A DNA stretch of 64,000 bases from Gadus chalcogrammus (lineage: Eukaryota > Chordata > Actinopteri > Gadiformes > Gadidae). Below, one piece after another: positions 39,578 to 51,502 of this stretch. The notes under the pieces were generated by a model. That model saw only the letters and a list, made by a program, of their open reading frames with translations. It was not told the origin of the DNA and did no database searches. The stretch is from the NCBI RefSeq assembly GCF_026213295.1, contig NC_079420.1, positions 17,844,312 to 17,908,311 of the forward strand. The letters run 5' to 3'. Numbering within the stretch: position 1 is the stretch's first letter; each line of letters starts with the position of its first letter. The translations under genes and the position numbers were made by a program.

Positions 39578-41017
39578 GGGCCGGTGTTGTGTCGAGATCT
39601 GTTTCCCCGTCGAGATGTGTTGCACCAACTGGGCGTAAGCCTGGTCGTAACTACGCCTGGTCGTAACTTGGCGTTCTAAAGGCTGGTTTATGCTCGGTTA
39701 CGTAAGCGTAAGCGCAAGCGCAAGAGGCCCTTGCGCGCCCTTGCGCCCCCCTTGCGCGACTTCTCACGTCTTGCGTGCGTCGGGCGATTTTTCTAGACTT
39801 GCGTCATTTTTTACGTAAGCTTTTACGCGAGCCGCCCAGCCTGCAAGGCTGTGATTGGTTTGCTGGTCTGGTTACTACTTCCTGTCTGGAGTATCACCCG
39901 GCAGGCTCATATACAAAAGCATTAACCTGAGGTGAAGTTAACTTTGCTGCCAACACATTATGTCGTTTTAAAATGTAGAGAGATATGCACATTTATACAA
40001 CCCCAATGATCAACAACTTCATCACCCCTGTTCCTCTGTCTGTTGCCATCATTCACTGTGTATGGGGAGAACACGATCTGGCACATAAACAAACCAACGA
40101 CTCCCACAGACAAAGACGTCATTCTCGAGGTCGTCTTCAACGAAAAACTTTCCTCCACATATTACTCCACCTACTGTTCTGGTGGTAAATTGCTTGGCAA
40201 CACGCGCAACACGCGCAACCTAAAAGGGAGCATGAATTGCTTTGAGTAAATTTTGCGCAACAACGTAACACCAACGCTGAAGCATGGAGCGGCCTTAAGT
40301 CCAACCTAACCGTTACGCCGGTTGCACCAACTGGGCTTAGCGTTCTTTTCACTAAGACCAGGCGTACGCCTGGTCAGGGGCAGGCGTAGAGTTGCAACTG
40401 CTCAGTACGCTTCACTAAACTGCATTTCAAAGCACAGCCGGCGATATGATCAGTGTTCACAGATCGACTGCCTGTCGGGAAGATATCGCTGGCCGATTAG
40501 TCCGTTCTCAACTTATAATCAGTTGCGAATGTTGTTTTAACTATGTTTATATGTTTTATATAGGCCGACAAATTAAACAAATCTCTCCTAGTCTCAAAAC
40601 AACTCAAAAAGACAACTGTCAAAAAGAACCATTCCCGTCTAAATGCCTGCTCGTCGTAAACCAGACATTACAAATACATATTTTAATTATATTCATTTGC
40701 AGTGTTTTATTGTTAGGCATTAACACAATTGATGAATGACAATGAGTGAACGAATGAATTATTTATTTCGGTGTCCAACAGCATGTCAAGTAAAATAGTA
40801 AACAGCTGTTGTCACGAGGTATCCTAGCAACGCGGTGATATGCGCATTCCATGGAACATTCACATGGCCGCGCATGGCTAAGACCGGGCGTAGTTGAGAC
40901 CAGTCGTAAGTCCCGTTGGTGCAACCGGCGTTAGTTCCATTCTAACGCCAGGTCGTAACTAGACCTACTTAGCAGTTACGACCAGGCTTAGTTACGCCCA
41001 GTTGGTGCAACCGGCCC
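39578..41017. mobile_element. TIR element GGGCCGG...CCGGCCC nested in the 11-kb transposon
   Basis: Ends GGGCCGGT and ACCGGCCC are inverted, with CTG on both sides (39575-39577, 41018-41020). Subterminal blocks with GTTGCACCAACTGGGC and CTGGTCGTAAC occur in both orientations. It has no transposase. It contains another element (39680-40295). Confidence 0.7.
39680..40295. mobile_element. 616-bp Harbinger-like MITE
   Basis: Starts AGGCTGGTTTATGCT and ends AGCATGGAGCGGCCT (imperfect inverted ends), flanked by TAA on both sides (39677-39679, 40296-40298), which fits PIF/Harbinger targets. It is rich in GCGCAAG/CTTGCGC motifs. No transposase is seen. Confidence 0.7.
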
Positions 41018-41178
41018 CTGGGGTTTATGGATGGCGTATGAGGTTTAACACAGGTCCTGTCACCAAAAAATGGTTAATTACAGCTCCGTTTTTCGTTTCA
41101 CCAATTCTGGTAGGCCACCCTCTCTCGAACAAGCCTCGGCTGTTATCATACCCATAGTGCTAGCCCCACACGTTTCTG

Positions 41179-41313
<135 letters not shown>

Positions 41314-41468
41314 TGAGTTGATGCAGCTGTCTCTTGTGAAGAACAGATAGTGATGTGTTTTTTCTCTCTCTCTTTATAGGTGACCAACAACAGTCTGTAG
41401 GCATACACTGTAAGGTAATTTAGGAATTTAATTTAATAGGCAACACTCGTGGCAACACTCGTGGCACA

Positions 41469-43510
41469 ATGTCCAGTTACTGGAGCAAACGTAGAAGAAT
41501 AGCTAGTGGGGTGGAAATGGATTTACAGAGCCTCACTTCCTCTTCAGCAAAGTGTGGGGGGGAAGGGGTATATGAAGTGACTGAGGGTAGTGGGGACTAT
41601 GTCCTACCAGGACAAAGCAGGACAACAGTGTGTGAGCTGGCCCTTTCAGGACAGAGTAGCACTACAGTGTGTGAGCAGGCCCATGACAATGATGATGATA
41701 GTGATGGTGGAGTGAGTGATGACGATGATGATGATGATGATAATGATAATGATGATCATCATCATGACAGCGACGACACACAAAGTCAGTTAGCACAGTG
41801 GGCAGTTAGGAGAAGGATCAGCCATGCTGCGTTAGGGGATCTACTATCCATTCTGTCTGGCAAATTTCATGGGTTGCCAAAAGACCCAAGAACATTACTC
41901 AAAACAAAAACCACTCATGATGTTAAAAGTGTTTCAGGTGGTACTTACTCTCATTTCGGTTTTAATGACGCCATTTCGTCTCATCTTTCCAAAAACAACA
42001 ATCCTTTGCCTTTAACAATACAAGTGAACATTGATGGCCTGCCCCTCTACAAAAGTTCAAATGCCCAGTTCTGGCCAATTTTAGGACTAATTGAGTGTTT
42101 CAAAAATCAGGTACAAACAAATAAGGTTCCTTTTGTTATAGGAATTTACTTTGGAAATCACAAACCGACAACCCTTGACTTTCTGACAGACTTTGTTAGT
42201 GACGTACGTCTTCTGGAGAGAGATGGTTTCTGTTACCAGGGTGCCTCTGTTTCAGTCGCCCTGTCTGCAGTAGTTTGTGATGCACCTGCACGCGCGTTTG
42301 TCAGAAGTTCAAAGGGTCACACAGGATTTTTTTGCTGTCACAAATGCCATCTAAAGGGAGTAACCTATCAGGGTAGGATGACATTTCCACAATTTGATGC
42401 ACCTGCTCGACTAGACAGTGATCATTTGGAGGAATTAAATGATGATCAGCATTTCACTGGATTTAGTCCATTCAGCCTTCTGTCCGTAGGAATGGTCACA
42501 CAGTTTCCCCATGACTACATGCATGTGGTTTGCTTAGGGGTAGTGCGGAAACTGTTGTACTTCTGGATGAAAAAACCATTACACACTCGCATAGGTACAC
42601 CTGCTGTAAAAGAGGTGTCAACTGAACTCTTGCGCTATCGTTCCCATCTTCCCATCTTCCAAGCGAGTTCAACCGTAAGCCCCGACCTCTGTCCGAATTT
42701 GAGAGATGGAAAGCTACTGAGTTTCGCTCATTCCTACTATATACTGGGCCAGCATGCTTAAAGGGTAGAGTGCCGACACCAATTTATGACAACTTTATGT
42801 TGCTGTCTGTGGCCATGACCATCTTACTTAGTGTCACCTTAGTGGGAGATAAGGCAGACTATGCCCACACCCTACTCTTGGCATTTGTAAAGCACTGCAG
42901 CGAAGTCTATGGTAGGGAGTACGTTGGGTACAACATGCATGCATTAGTTCACCTTAGTGCACAAACAGAGAAGTATGGAGTGTTAGACAACGTATCATGC
43001 TTCCCATTTGAGAACTTCCTTGGGCAACTAAAACACATGATCAGAAAGCCAAACAAGCCCCTAGAACAGGTCATCCGCCGCTTGTCTGAGAGGAGCTTTA
43101 AGTCCAGCGAGTGTGTTACTAGTGTGACGTCCAGTCTATCCATCGAGCATTTCAGTGGCCCTGTACCACCTCACATTAGTGCAATCAAGCAGTTCAAAAA
43201 AATGACTGTTCAGGGGGCCGTCATCCAGGTTTCAGCCAGTGACCGTTGTGTGGAGCTAGCTGGGGGAAGGATAGTGGTAATTGACAACATCGTAGTTGAC
43301 AACAAGGCAGACGTCCACATAGTGTTTAGGCCATTCACAAAGCTCTGCAACCTCTTCCACTATCCCCTTGAATCCTCTGAAGTTGGCATCTATCATCTAT
43401 CTGCCCTGACACCCCAACTGCACCACACTCTAGCTGCCCACATAAAGAGGAAATATGTCCTGCTTCCAGTTAAGGATGGTTTTGCTGGGCTACCAATGGT
43501 ACACCAGTAG
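41469..43510 (+). pseudogene. Transposase gene of the 11-kb element, frameshifted
   Basis: An ORF from ATG 41469 runs 430 codons to 42761. The homologous reading then continues in another frame to 43510. The cause is an exact 8-bp tandem duplication CCCATCTT (42643-42650 / 42651-42658). Without it the span equals 678 codons. The protein resembles the animal 'transposase domain' group (tnp2-like). It has an acidic Asp-rich stretch near residues 75-100, VNIDGLPLYKSS, a zinc-knuckle-like CHKCH, FPHDYMHVVCLGV, and FPFENFLGQLK in the later frame. The Asp of IDG, the Asp of PHDY and the Glu of FEN are plausible DDE residues (inference). The copy should be inactive unless the frameshift is bypassed. 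Confidence 0.85.
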
Positions 43511-43822
43511 GACTGCTGTTTTTGTATGTTTGCGTAAGTGTCACAGTTTTGTTCAGTTTTAACAGCTGATATGTTGTATCTGCCCATATCCTAAATCTGA
43601 TGAATGGATTGAATGTTTTAGAAATTATAGTAGATCATTTTGTATTCACAAGTGTCCCAACTCATGTGGAATTGCTGTAGCAATTGTTATTATATTATTA
43701 TATAGGTATTGAGCATTAACATGTCACTATTTCTCCCTTCAACAGACATACAAGATACATCATACAAGAAAATATATTTTTATTTATTTTATTTTATTTT
43801 ATTTATTTGTATTTATTAAGAA

Positions 43823-46800
43823 ATGTATTTAGTTGTGTCCTTCCCCGAGGAGGGGTTCATTTTTACTGTTCCCAACACATGGATTGCTTCCAATAATAAA
43901 TGCTACTGGCCACCTTACACATCCAAAGAAAAAGTCAAGAAGGCTGCCTTAGCAAATGAATCCCCTGACCCCCAGACATGGACCTTGTATCCAGTGGTCA
44001 TACTTAAAGTTAAAGGTAGGATTTGTGTATATTTACACATCATAATGTAGTGTTTTGCTTTGGGAGAAAATGTTTCAGGTTAACTATTGTAATGTTGTTT
44101 GTTTGATTTTGTTGTTGTTTGATATAGAAACGTATAAAAAGGCCCATAATTTTTATATGAAGGCAAAAAAAGGAGAGTCATTGGATACCACCGATGATGA
44201 TGTGAAAAGAAAAAGAAAGTAAGATCATCATAATTTTACACAATGATGTGCAATATTATATTAAAAGGGAAGAAAATCTGGTACCACACGGATGTCTTTT
44301 TTAAATAATAATAATACTTCTTATTCGGTTGGTTATTTATAGAAAGGCGGAGTATGTGTTAACATGTGTAACATTGTTACACAGGCATTTATAACTAATC
44401 ATCAATTCACCAATGATAATACCCTTAACTTTTTGTAATTTGTTTCATCTCAAGGCCAAATATGAAATTTTCCCTGCCCGACTACTCCAGTGAAGACGAT
44501 GACAATCGGAATCTCCCCCCGCCTCCAAAAATCCCAAGAGCACCAGCAAAAAAAAAAACTATTCCAAATTCAGGTTAGTGATCTCTCTGAAAACAAATTC
44601 CATTTTCTTTATATTTATGCTTTGTCATGGTCTCTATCTCCTCTATCTATCATGGTCTCTTTGACTTTTTGTGCACACACATTTGCCACCATGCCCTCTG
44701 CATAGCATTGCTTTGTTCATTTTATAAGTTGCTTTAAAAGTGCCAGTTAAGTGTAATTTAACACGCTTTTACTTTTCCAATCTGTTCAACAGAGTTGACC
44801 ACCGTTACTGCTCTGCCAGTAGCACCACCGCTCTTCCGCTCCAGCCATGCCGGTAAATACATAATACAGTGCACAACAGTTGACAGTCCACACCCCTCTC
44901 CCTCTCCAAATGCCAGCTGCTTTGTTCATTGTGGAATGAGGTGTACTTAAATGTGTTTGTGTTTTGGAAAGGTATTGCATTACCTTACTCTCCACCTTTT
45001 GCTTTGGTAGTATAAAACATCTTGTTGGTAGTAAAAAGGGAACAAATGTAGCACAAGCCATGCGGATAAATACATAATTTGCTTTATGAACTCTGGGACT
45101 TTGTCCATGCTGAAATCCGTGTCGCGTTGGAAACCATTTTTACCATAATCTTAATCTCTTTCAAACAGCATACAGTGAGCCTGGCAGAAGACATTGTGGA
45201 GGTACAATCAATTAAATCTTCCCCTCTTTTTTACCTTTGGTTATCATTTGGTCATTTCACTCAACACGCCTTTACTTTTCCAATCTGTTCAACAGAATTG
45301 ACAGGTCCGACCTTTATTTTGCCGCCTCCACCACAGCACCCAGCAACATTTTTCAACTCCATCGATGCCGGTAAATACTCTTCAATTGCCAATTGCTTTG
45401 TTCATTGTTTTGGACAAAAGTGCCAGTTAAGTGTAATGTCATACCATTGCAGTTATCATTTCACTAAACATGCCTTTACTTTTCCAATCTGTTCAACAGA
45501 GTTGACCACCGTTACTGCTCTGCCAGTAGCACCACCGCTCTTCCGCTCCAGCCATGCCGGTAAATACATAATACAGTGCACAACAGTTGACAGTCCACAC
45601 CCCTCTCCCTCTCCAAATGCCAGCTGCTTTGTTCATTGTGGAATGAGGTGTACTTAAATGTGTTTGTGTTTTGGAAAGGTATTGCATTACCTTACTCTCC
45701 ACCTTTTGCTTTGGTAGTATAAAACATCTTGTTGGTAGTAAAAAGGGAACAAATGTAGCACAAGCCATGCGGATAAATACATAATTTGCTTTATGAACTC
45801 TGGGACTTTGTCCATGCTGAAATCCGTGTCGCGTTGGAAACCATTTTTACCATAATCTTAATCTCTTTCAAACAGCATACAGTGAGCCTGGCAGAAGACA
45901 TTGTGGAGGTACAATCAATTAAATCTTCCCCTCTTTTTTACCTTTGGTTATCATTTGGTCATTTCACTCAACACGCCTTTACTTTTCCAATCTGTTCAAC
46001 AGAATTGACAGGTCCGACCTTTATTTTGCCGCCTCCACCACAGCACCCAGCAACATTTTTCAACTCCATCGATGCCGGTAAATACTCTTCAATTGCCAAT
46101 TGCTTTGTTCATTGTTTTGGACAAAAGTGCCAGTTAAGTGTAATGTCATACCATTGCAGTTATCATTTCACTAAACATGCCTTTACTTTTCCAATCTGTT
46201 CAACAGAGTTGACCACCGTTACTGCTCTGCCAGTAGCACCACCGCTCTTCCGCTCCAGCCATGCCGGTAAATACATAATACAGTGCACAACAGTTGACAG
46301 TCCACACCCCTCTCCCTCTCCAAATGCCAGCTGCTTTGTTCATTGTGGAATGAGGTGTACTTAAATGTGTTTGTGTTTTGGAAAGGTATTGCATTACCTT
46401 ACTCTCCACCTTTTGCTTTGGTAGTATAAAACATCTTGTTGGTAGTAAAAAGGGAACAAATGTAGCACAAGCCATGCGGATAAATACATAATTTGCTTTA
46501 TGAACTCTGGGACTTTGTCCATGCTGAAATCCGTGTCGCGTTGGAAACCATTTTTACCATAATCTTAATCTCTTTCAAACAGCATACAGTGAGCCTGGCA
46601 GAAGACATTGTGGAGGTACAATCAATTAAATCTTCCCCTCTTTTTTACCTTTGGTTATCATTTGGTCATTTCACTCAACACGCCTTTACTTTTCCAATCT
46701 GTTCAACAGAATTGACAGGTCCGACCTTTATTTTGCCGCCTCCACCACAGCACCCAGCAACATTTTTCAACTCCATCGATGCCGGTAAATACTCTTCAAT

Positions 46801-48882
46801 TGCCAATTGCTTTGTTCATTGTTTTGGACAAAAGTGCCAGTTAAGTGTAATGTCATACCATTGCAGTTATCATTTCACTAAACATGCCTTTACTTTTCCA
46901 ATCTGTTCAACAGAGTTGACCACCGTTACTGCTCTGCCAGTAGCACCACCGCTCTTCCGCTCCAGCCATGCCGGTAAATACATAATACAGTGCACAACAG
47001 TTGACAGTCCACACCCCTCTCCCTCTCCAAATGCCAGCTGCTTTGTTCATTGTGGAATGAGGTGTAGTTAAATGTGTTTGTGTTTTGGAAAGGTATTGCA
47101 TTACCTTACTCTCCACCTTTTGCTTTGGTAATCAGTAATCAGTAATTCAGTAATCATCTCACTAAGTATGCCTTTTCATTTCCAATCTGTTCAACAGAGT
47201 TAACAAGTCAGACCACCACTCCTCCGTCAACTTCGCCCACATCTCTGCCAGTACCACCCCAGCAAGGTACTGCATTTTCATTAATCTGGCGCCAATATTA
47301 AGGGAGAAACAAGCCATGAAGGCCTCATTATGTGGGAAGGACATTCATCCCTGATTAAGTCAGGCAATTTCAGTCTCAACTTCTTTACATTACATACACT
47401 TTTTGTGTCAGACCAATTCTAATATATATTTTTTTATTCATAGATTTTTACAGACTTGTTCTGCAGCACCTCCGCACAATTGAGGAGGAGCTGAAGGAGG
47501 TGAAGCAGCAGGTGGCGGTCAACACAGCCATGATACAGAGACTAGGTGGTGGTGGTGTGGCAGATCTCGGCCTTGTGGAAGACACCAACATGCCATTGAG
47601 CAATGCCGAGGACCTGGACGAGCTGGAGAGGCGGCTTATATCTGATGTGGACCTAAAAAATCAACTGGTATGTCTTTTTAAATGTTTTGCAATATGATTA
47701 TTGTAGCTATACAATTTCTAGCCTGGCTCTCGTAATGAATGTGGCTCTGCCTTGCTTTAATGTTGACTACTCAATGATTCAAAAATGCCATTCAAATCAT
47801 GGAATGAATGCCGGGAACTGAGACCATGTGTGCATCTGAAACACCTGTCGCGTTTCACATCTGTTTTCCCTTCCCCACTACATTTAAATGTTGACCACGT
47901 CATATTAAAAGCCAGGCTATCCACGTCCTTGTTGTGTTGTTAAACTCGAATCTCATTCCCAAGTGGAGCGTTGTGTGCTGAATACATGACATGTTGTCCA
48001 TTTTTGTCACCATATAGCAAAACAGCTTAAGCCGAAAACAGCTAAAATGTTTGACTGGGAGTTATGCCACTGTAATTTTGGTCTTTGCATTTCAGGTGAA
48101 CATACTTGCTATTTTGGGAGGGAAAACCACCAAAGACGCAGTGAAGAGGATGCTGGGCCGGGCTTTCAGGAGGTCCCTGGCGCTCCAAATTAATTGGACT
48201 GGCGCAGCTGGAAAGATCGCTTTCAAGTCCCTAAACCTGAAGAGTGTGTTGCACAGTAAGTGATTTTGTGAAACTATTGTGAATGTGTTCAAGTATATAA
48301 CCCCTGGCAAAAAAAAAGCATTTCGTGAGGGCACGCATACACATTGATGAAGGCAGACATGAAAGTGCTGAACATTAAAACTGAATTTTATTTAACTACT
48401 GCATCCTATTATACATGTAGGCTGTCTGCGTATCTTTGCAGTACAGAAGAGTGTTGAATGGGGAGCTTATGTAGCCCCCGCCTAAACGCATGGCATTATG
48501 GGGAAGTGAAGTTTATATACACTACATGGGTTCTACATTTTTGTTTTCTCCCAGCTGCGCGACACTAGCTGCGCACAACTCAACCTCTGATTGTTGGAAA
48601 GCGCTGTCGGTCAAAAAATTAGCTTACGTGGTTGGCTGCTGGTGTCTTGCCCCTCCTCACAACACTGTGTTTATAAACATGTGAATCCATGTATATTCTT
48701 CCATACACAACATCTCACTTACTCTTTGTTTTACTACAGGAGCCGTTCGGAGAGTGGTAACCACAGCCACTGAAGAGGAGCTTCAAAAAGAAGTCTCCCT
48801 GTATTTGAAGGGGGCGGCTGACAGGGAGGGAGGGAGAAAAGACAGGCAGAAAAGGGTGGTGAATGGGGATGGGGAGTGTTGA
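43823..48882 (+). CDS. DUF4806-domain protein, second gene of the 11-kb element
   Basis: Exons: 43823-44015, 44128-44218, 44455-44573, then a repeated set of mini-exons, then 47198-47266, 47444-47667, 48096-48255, 48740-48882. Mini-exon A (60 nt, LTTVTALPVAPPLF) is at 44793, 45500, 46207 and 46914. Mini-exon B (33 nt, YSEPGRRHCG) is at 45169, 45876 and 46583. Mini-exon C (75 nt, LTGPTFILPPPPQHPATF) is at 45296, 46003 and 46710. All are phase 1-1, so the full model totals 1563 nt (520 aa) without a stop. The C-terminal part (DLDELERRLISDVDLKNQLV, then GGKTTKDAVKRMLG and LALQINWTG) fits DUF4806. Function is unknown; a transposition cofactor is an inference. The N-terminal part is basic (KRKRK, PRAPAKKK) and may bind DNA. 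Confidence 0.75.
44768..47129 (+). repeat. 707-bp tandem repeat, 3.3 copies, carrying mini-exons
   Basis: The period of exactly 707 bp is shown by the mini-exon positions, and the translated open frames of the copies are identical over 190 residues. One substitution (GGTGTACTT to GGTGTAGTT) marks the last partial copy. The near-zero divergence means a very recent expansion or an assembly artefact. Confidence 0.93.
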
Positions 48883-48907
48883 GCCCATGTTGGCCATATG
48901 CTTATGA

Positions 48908-48913
48908 AATAAA
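48908..48913 (+). promoter_or_regulatory. Polyadenylation signal of the DUF4806 gene
   Basis: AATAAA 25 bp after the stop codon, inside the transposon. Confidence 0.6.
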
Positions 48914-49224
48914 CAAAATGTATTGAACCTAATAGCCTATGTGTGGTGAGTCTGTGTAATAGTTGCTGAGGATATATGTTTTTGTACTGGATTACTAAAT
49001 TATAGAACACATTAAAAGGTTTCTCATCAGCAGGCTGTCTTTACCTTGGTAAATTTTGGTAACTTTGGTAAGCCCAGTAAATAATTGTAATTTTTTTGAT
49101 TGAGGGCAAATGGAAAGTGTTGTAATGTATTAGATTACTATTTTAGTACATCATTTGAATTATTATGGCCATAAATAAGACCATAAAGGCCATAAATAAG
49201 GCCAATTCGAAGCTGGTGGCCCAC

Positions 49225-49327
49225 CATCGGTTCTCTGGTGGTTCGCCGGCGGCTCAAAAGCGGCACAAGGGCGGCCCTTTATCTGCAGCCGCTTTTGAGC
49301 CGCCGACGGACCACCAGAGAACCGATG
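49225..49327. repeat. Inverted repeat near the right end of the 11-kb transposon
   Basis: Arms 49225-49264 and 49288-49327 are complementary over 40 bp with 2 mismatches, around a 23-bp loop. They contain CATCGGTTCTCTGGTGG and GGCGGCTCAAAAGCGG. Confidence 0.85.
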
Positions 49328-49428
49328 AGCAAAACTCCAGCGGGCCACCGGTGGGTACCGCCGTTGGACCGCCAACTCTGCCGCTGGTGGGCCGCCAGTG
49401 GGCCGCTAACCTAATGCTATCTGGGAGG

Positions 49429-51502
49429 TAATCCCTCCTCATTTTGTGCCGTTTTTTCAAAGCAACAACGATGGATCCCCCTGATCTGGACACTAACTTT
49501 TTAAATGGGACTTCAAATCAAAATGTAGGCTACAAGCTTCTAACAGGTAGAATAGCCAGTTCACTCTAAGTGTTTTATTTAAAAGAGAAAATAGCAGAAT
49601 TCAAATTAATAAACGTCCCCTTTCATTTTCCATTTCTTTAAATAGTCAGACCCAGACTCATCTGATCCACAACATATATGAACCAGTGACCCACTGGACA
49701 AAATCTTTTGTTTGATTTACTTTACTGAAAGCCTTAGCCTAAAGTCTACTTTATCAAATGCATTAGTGTGACAGTGTGACAATATTTTCGCAAGGTGTAG
49801 CCCCCCCCCACGGGGCTTTTTGCATCGGGGAGAGAATTACTCAAAACTCCCCCCTATTGGCAGCCCCGGGGGTCCCGCCTGCAGAATGCCACCCCTCCAA
49901 ATGAAATGGACAGTCCTCGTCCCACACCACTCCCATAGCCCTGGCTCAATGGCCACGTCCCTAGACTTTAACCACTACCTAAATGGAGCCTGCGGAGGCA
50001 GAGGTATCGGGGTTGAAGTAATTGGAGATACCGTTCGTTGAGTCCACACCACAGGCATACACTTCTGACAAGGTTAGTAGGCTACATTACTGCGCGCCAT
50101 CATTTCCTTAAAAAAGTGGAAACTTTTTGGTTGTATCGACAAAGTCTCTGAATTGCAAGGAATTCTCCCCGTGTTTCTTTCTATATTCTAGGCTGTTAAT
50201 CTGCAACTTTGTTTGCACGGGGAGATGTTTTATTCATTCACAATCAAGCAATCGAAGTCCTGTCGACCGTCAGAGGGAATTACCGGGATAGCGGTATAGG
50301 CGACCACTGTCTTACAAATGCAAACTTCTTGCGGACAAAAGCAAGTTTGGATCCCACATTGTCAACTTTCTCCCAAATAATTCAAGGCAGATATTCTCAT
50401 CTTAGTTAAAAGGGAAATACTTTTAATCGCATTTTGGCACTGTCTGCAGATGTTCAAGTTATAAGAGTAGGCGTACATGTAAAGATATCGGTCTTGTGAT
50501 GGTTTAATAACGTAACCAATGTATACCCCAATAATAGAGGACCTTTTTTTTCTCTTGAGCAAGGATTTAGGGACAAACATAAGGGGGAGAGAACTTAGAA
50601 AGAAAGAGAGGGGTTGCTGGGACATATTGTTCATGAGCGTTGCCTTAAGCCGAGCTTGTTAGGGCTTGCTCAATAAGCAGCCAGGCAGTGTATGTCACGC
50701 TGCATTATTATCGAGGAAACAGTTACTTTATTACAGCCATTTTTTGCAAACACACTTATATATATCTATACATACTTAGAGTGAGACTGATTGTGTTTGG
50801 CAAACATGGATTGATGACCACAACAGAGTCACTCTTCTAGTCAAGAGTGTTAGAGGCTCTTCTGGCATATTTATAGCAGGCTCATCATAAAGCATGTGTT
50901 AGGCTACAATTAGTGTATTTGCGTGAACCAAATATCCGAGGACAATGTGAAATGCGATCATGTCTAACGAGGGGATTTTACCATTGGGCTGTTTATGTCC
51001 TGCCTACCATCTGTCATCTTTAAATTTCAGTCCCTTTTGTGGAGCTTGGCTTCACGAATTCCCCACCTATCATCTGTTTTTTATCATCTGTTCTGGACGG
51101 CTTTTACCAATCTTTGCATCGGAACAATGTGCTCCTCCTACTCTCCTATTCTCTCTCTCTCGCTCTCTTGCTCTCTGACCTCTTTCCTCCTCTTTTTCTA
51201 TCTATGTCCTAAATGTGGTTTGTCAACAATTAGGAGATTAATCTACTTCTAACCCTAACTTGTTGCATTCCTTTGATCGTTGTCCAACTCAACCTCTTGT
51301 ATTCCATTCTGTCTCGCCCTGTAACCCACTCCAATATCATTTGTACAGCGGCTGCAAAGTCCCATTACCCCAGAGAGAGAAGTCCTACAGAGCAATAACT
51401 GGACCACAGCAGAGAGGGAGGGATCTCCCACAGCTTCTCTGACACGGTTCCTCCTGAGCCACTGAAGGAGACAGGGACTGCCTGGGACCCCAGTCCGGCA
51501 CC
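49429..51502. other. Region upstream of the sulfotransferase gene
   Basis: No gene supported. It should hold the promoter and non-coding 5' exon(s) of the sulfotransferase gene. A possible acceptor TTTGTACAG lies near 51350, 150 bp before the start codon. Confidence 0.4.

Noticed and set aside
49820..50041. 73-codon frame upstream of the sulfotransferase
   Set aside because: No family resemblance and no splice support.
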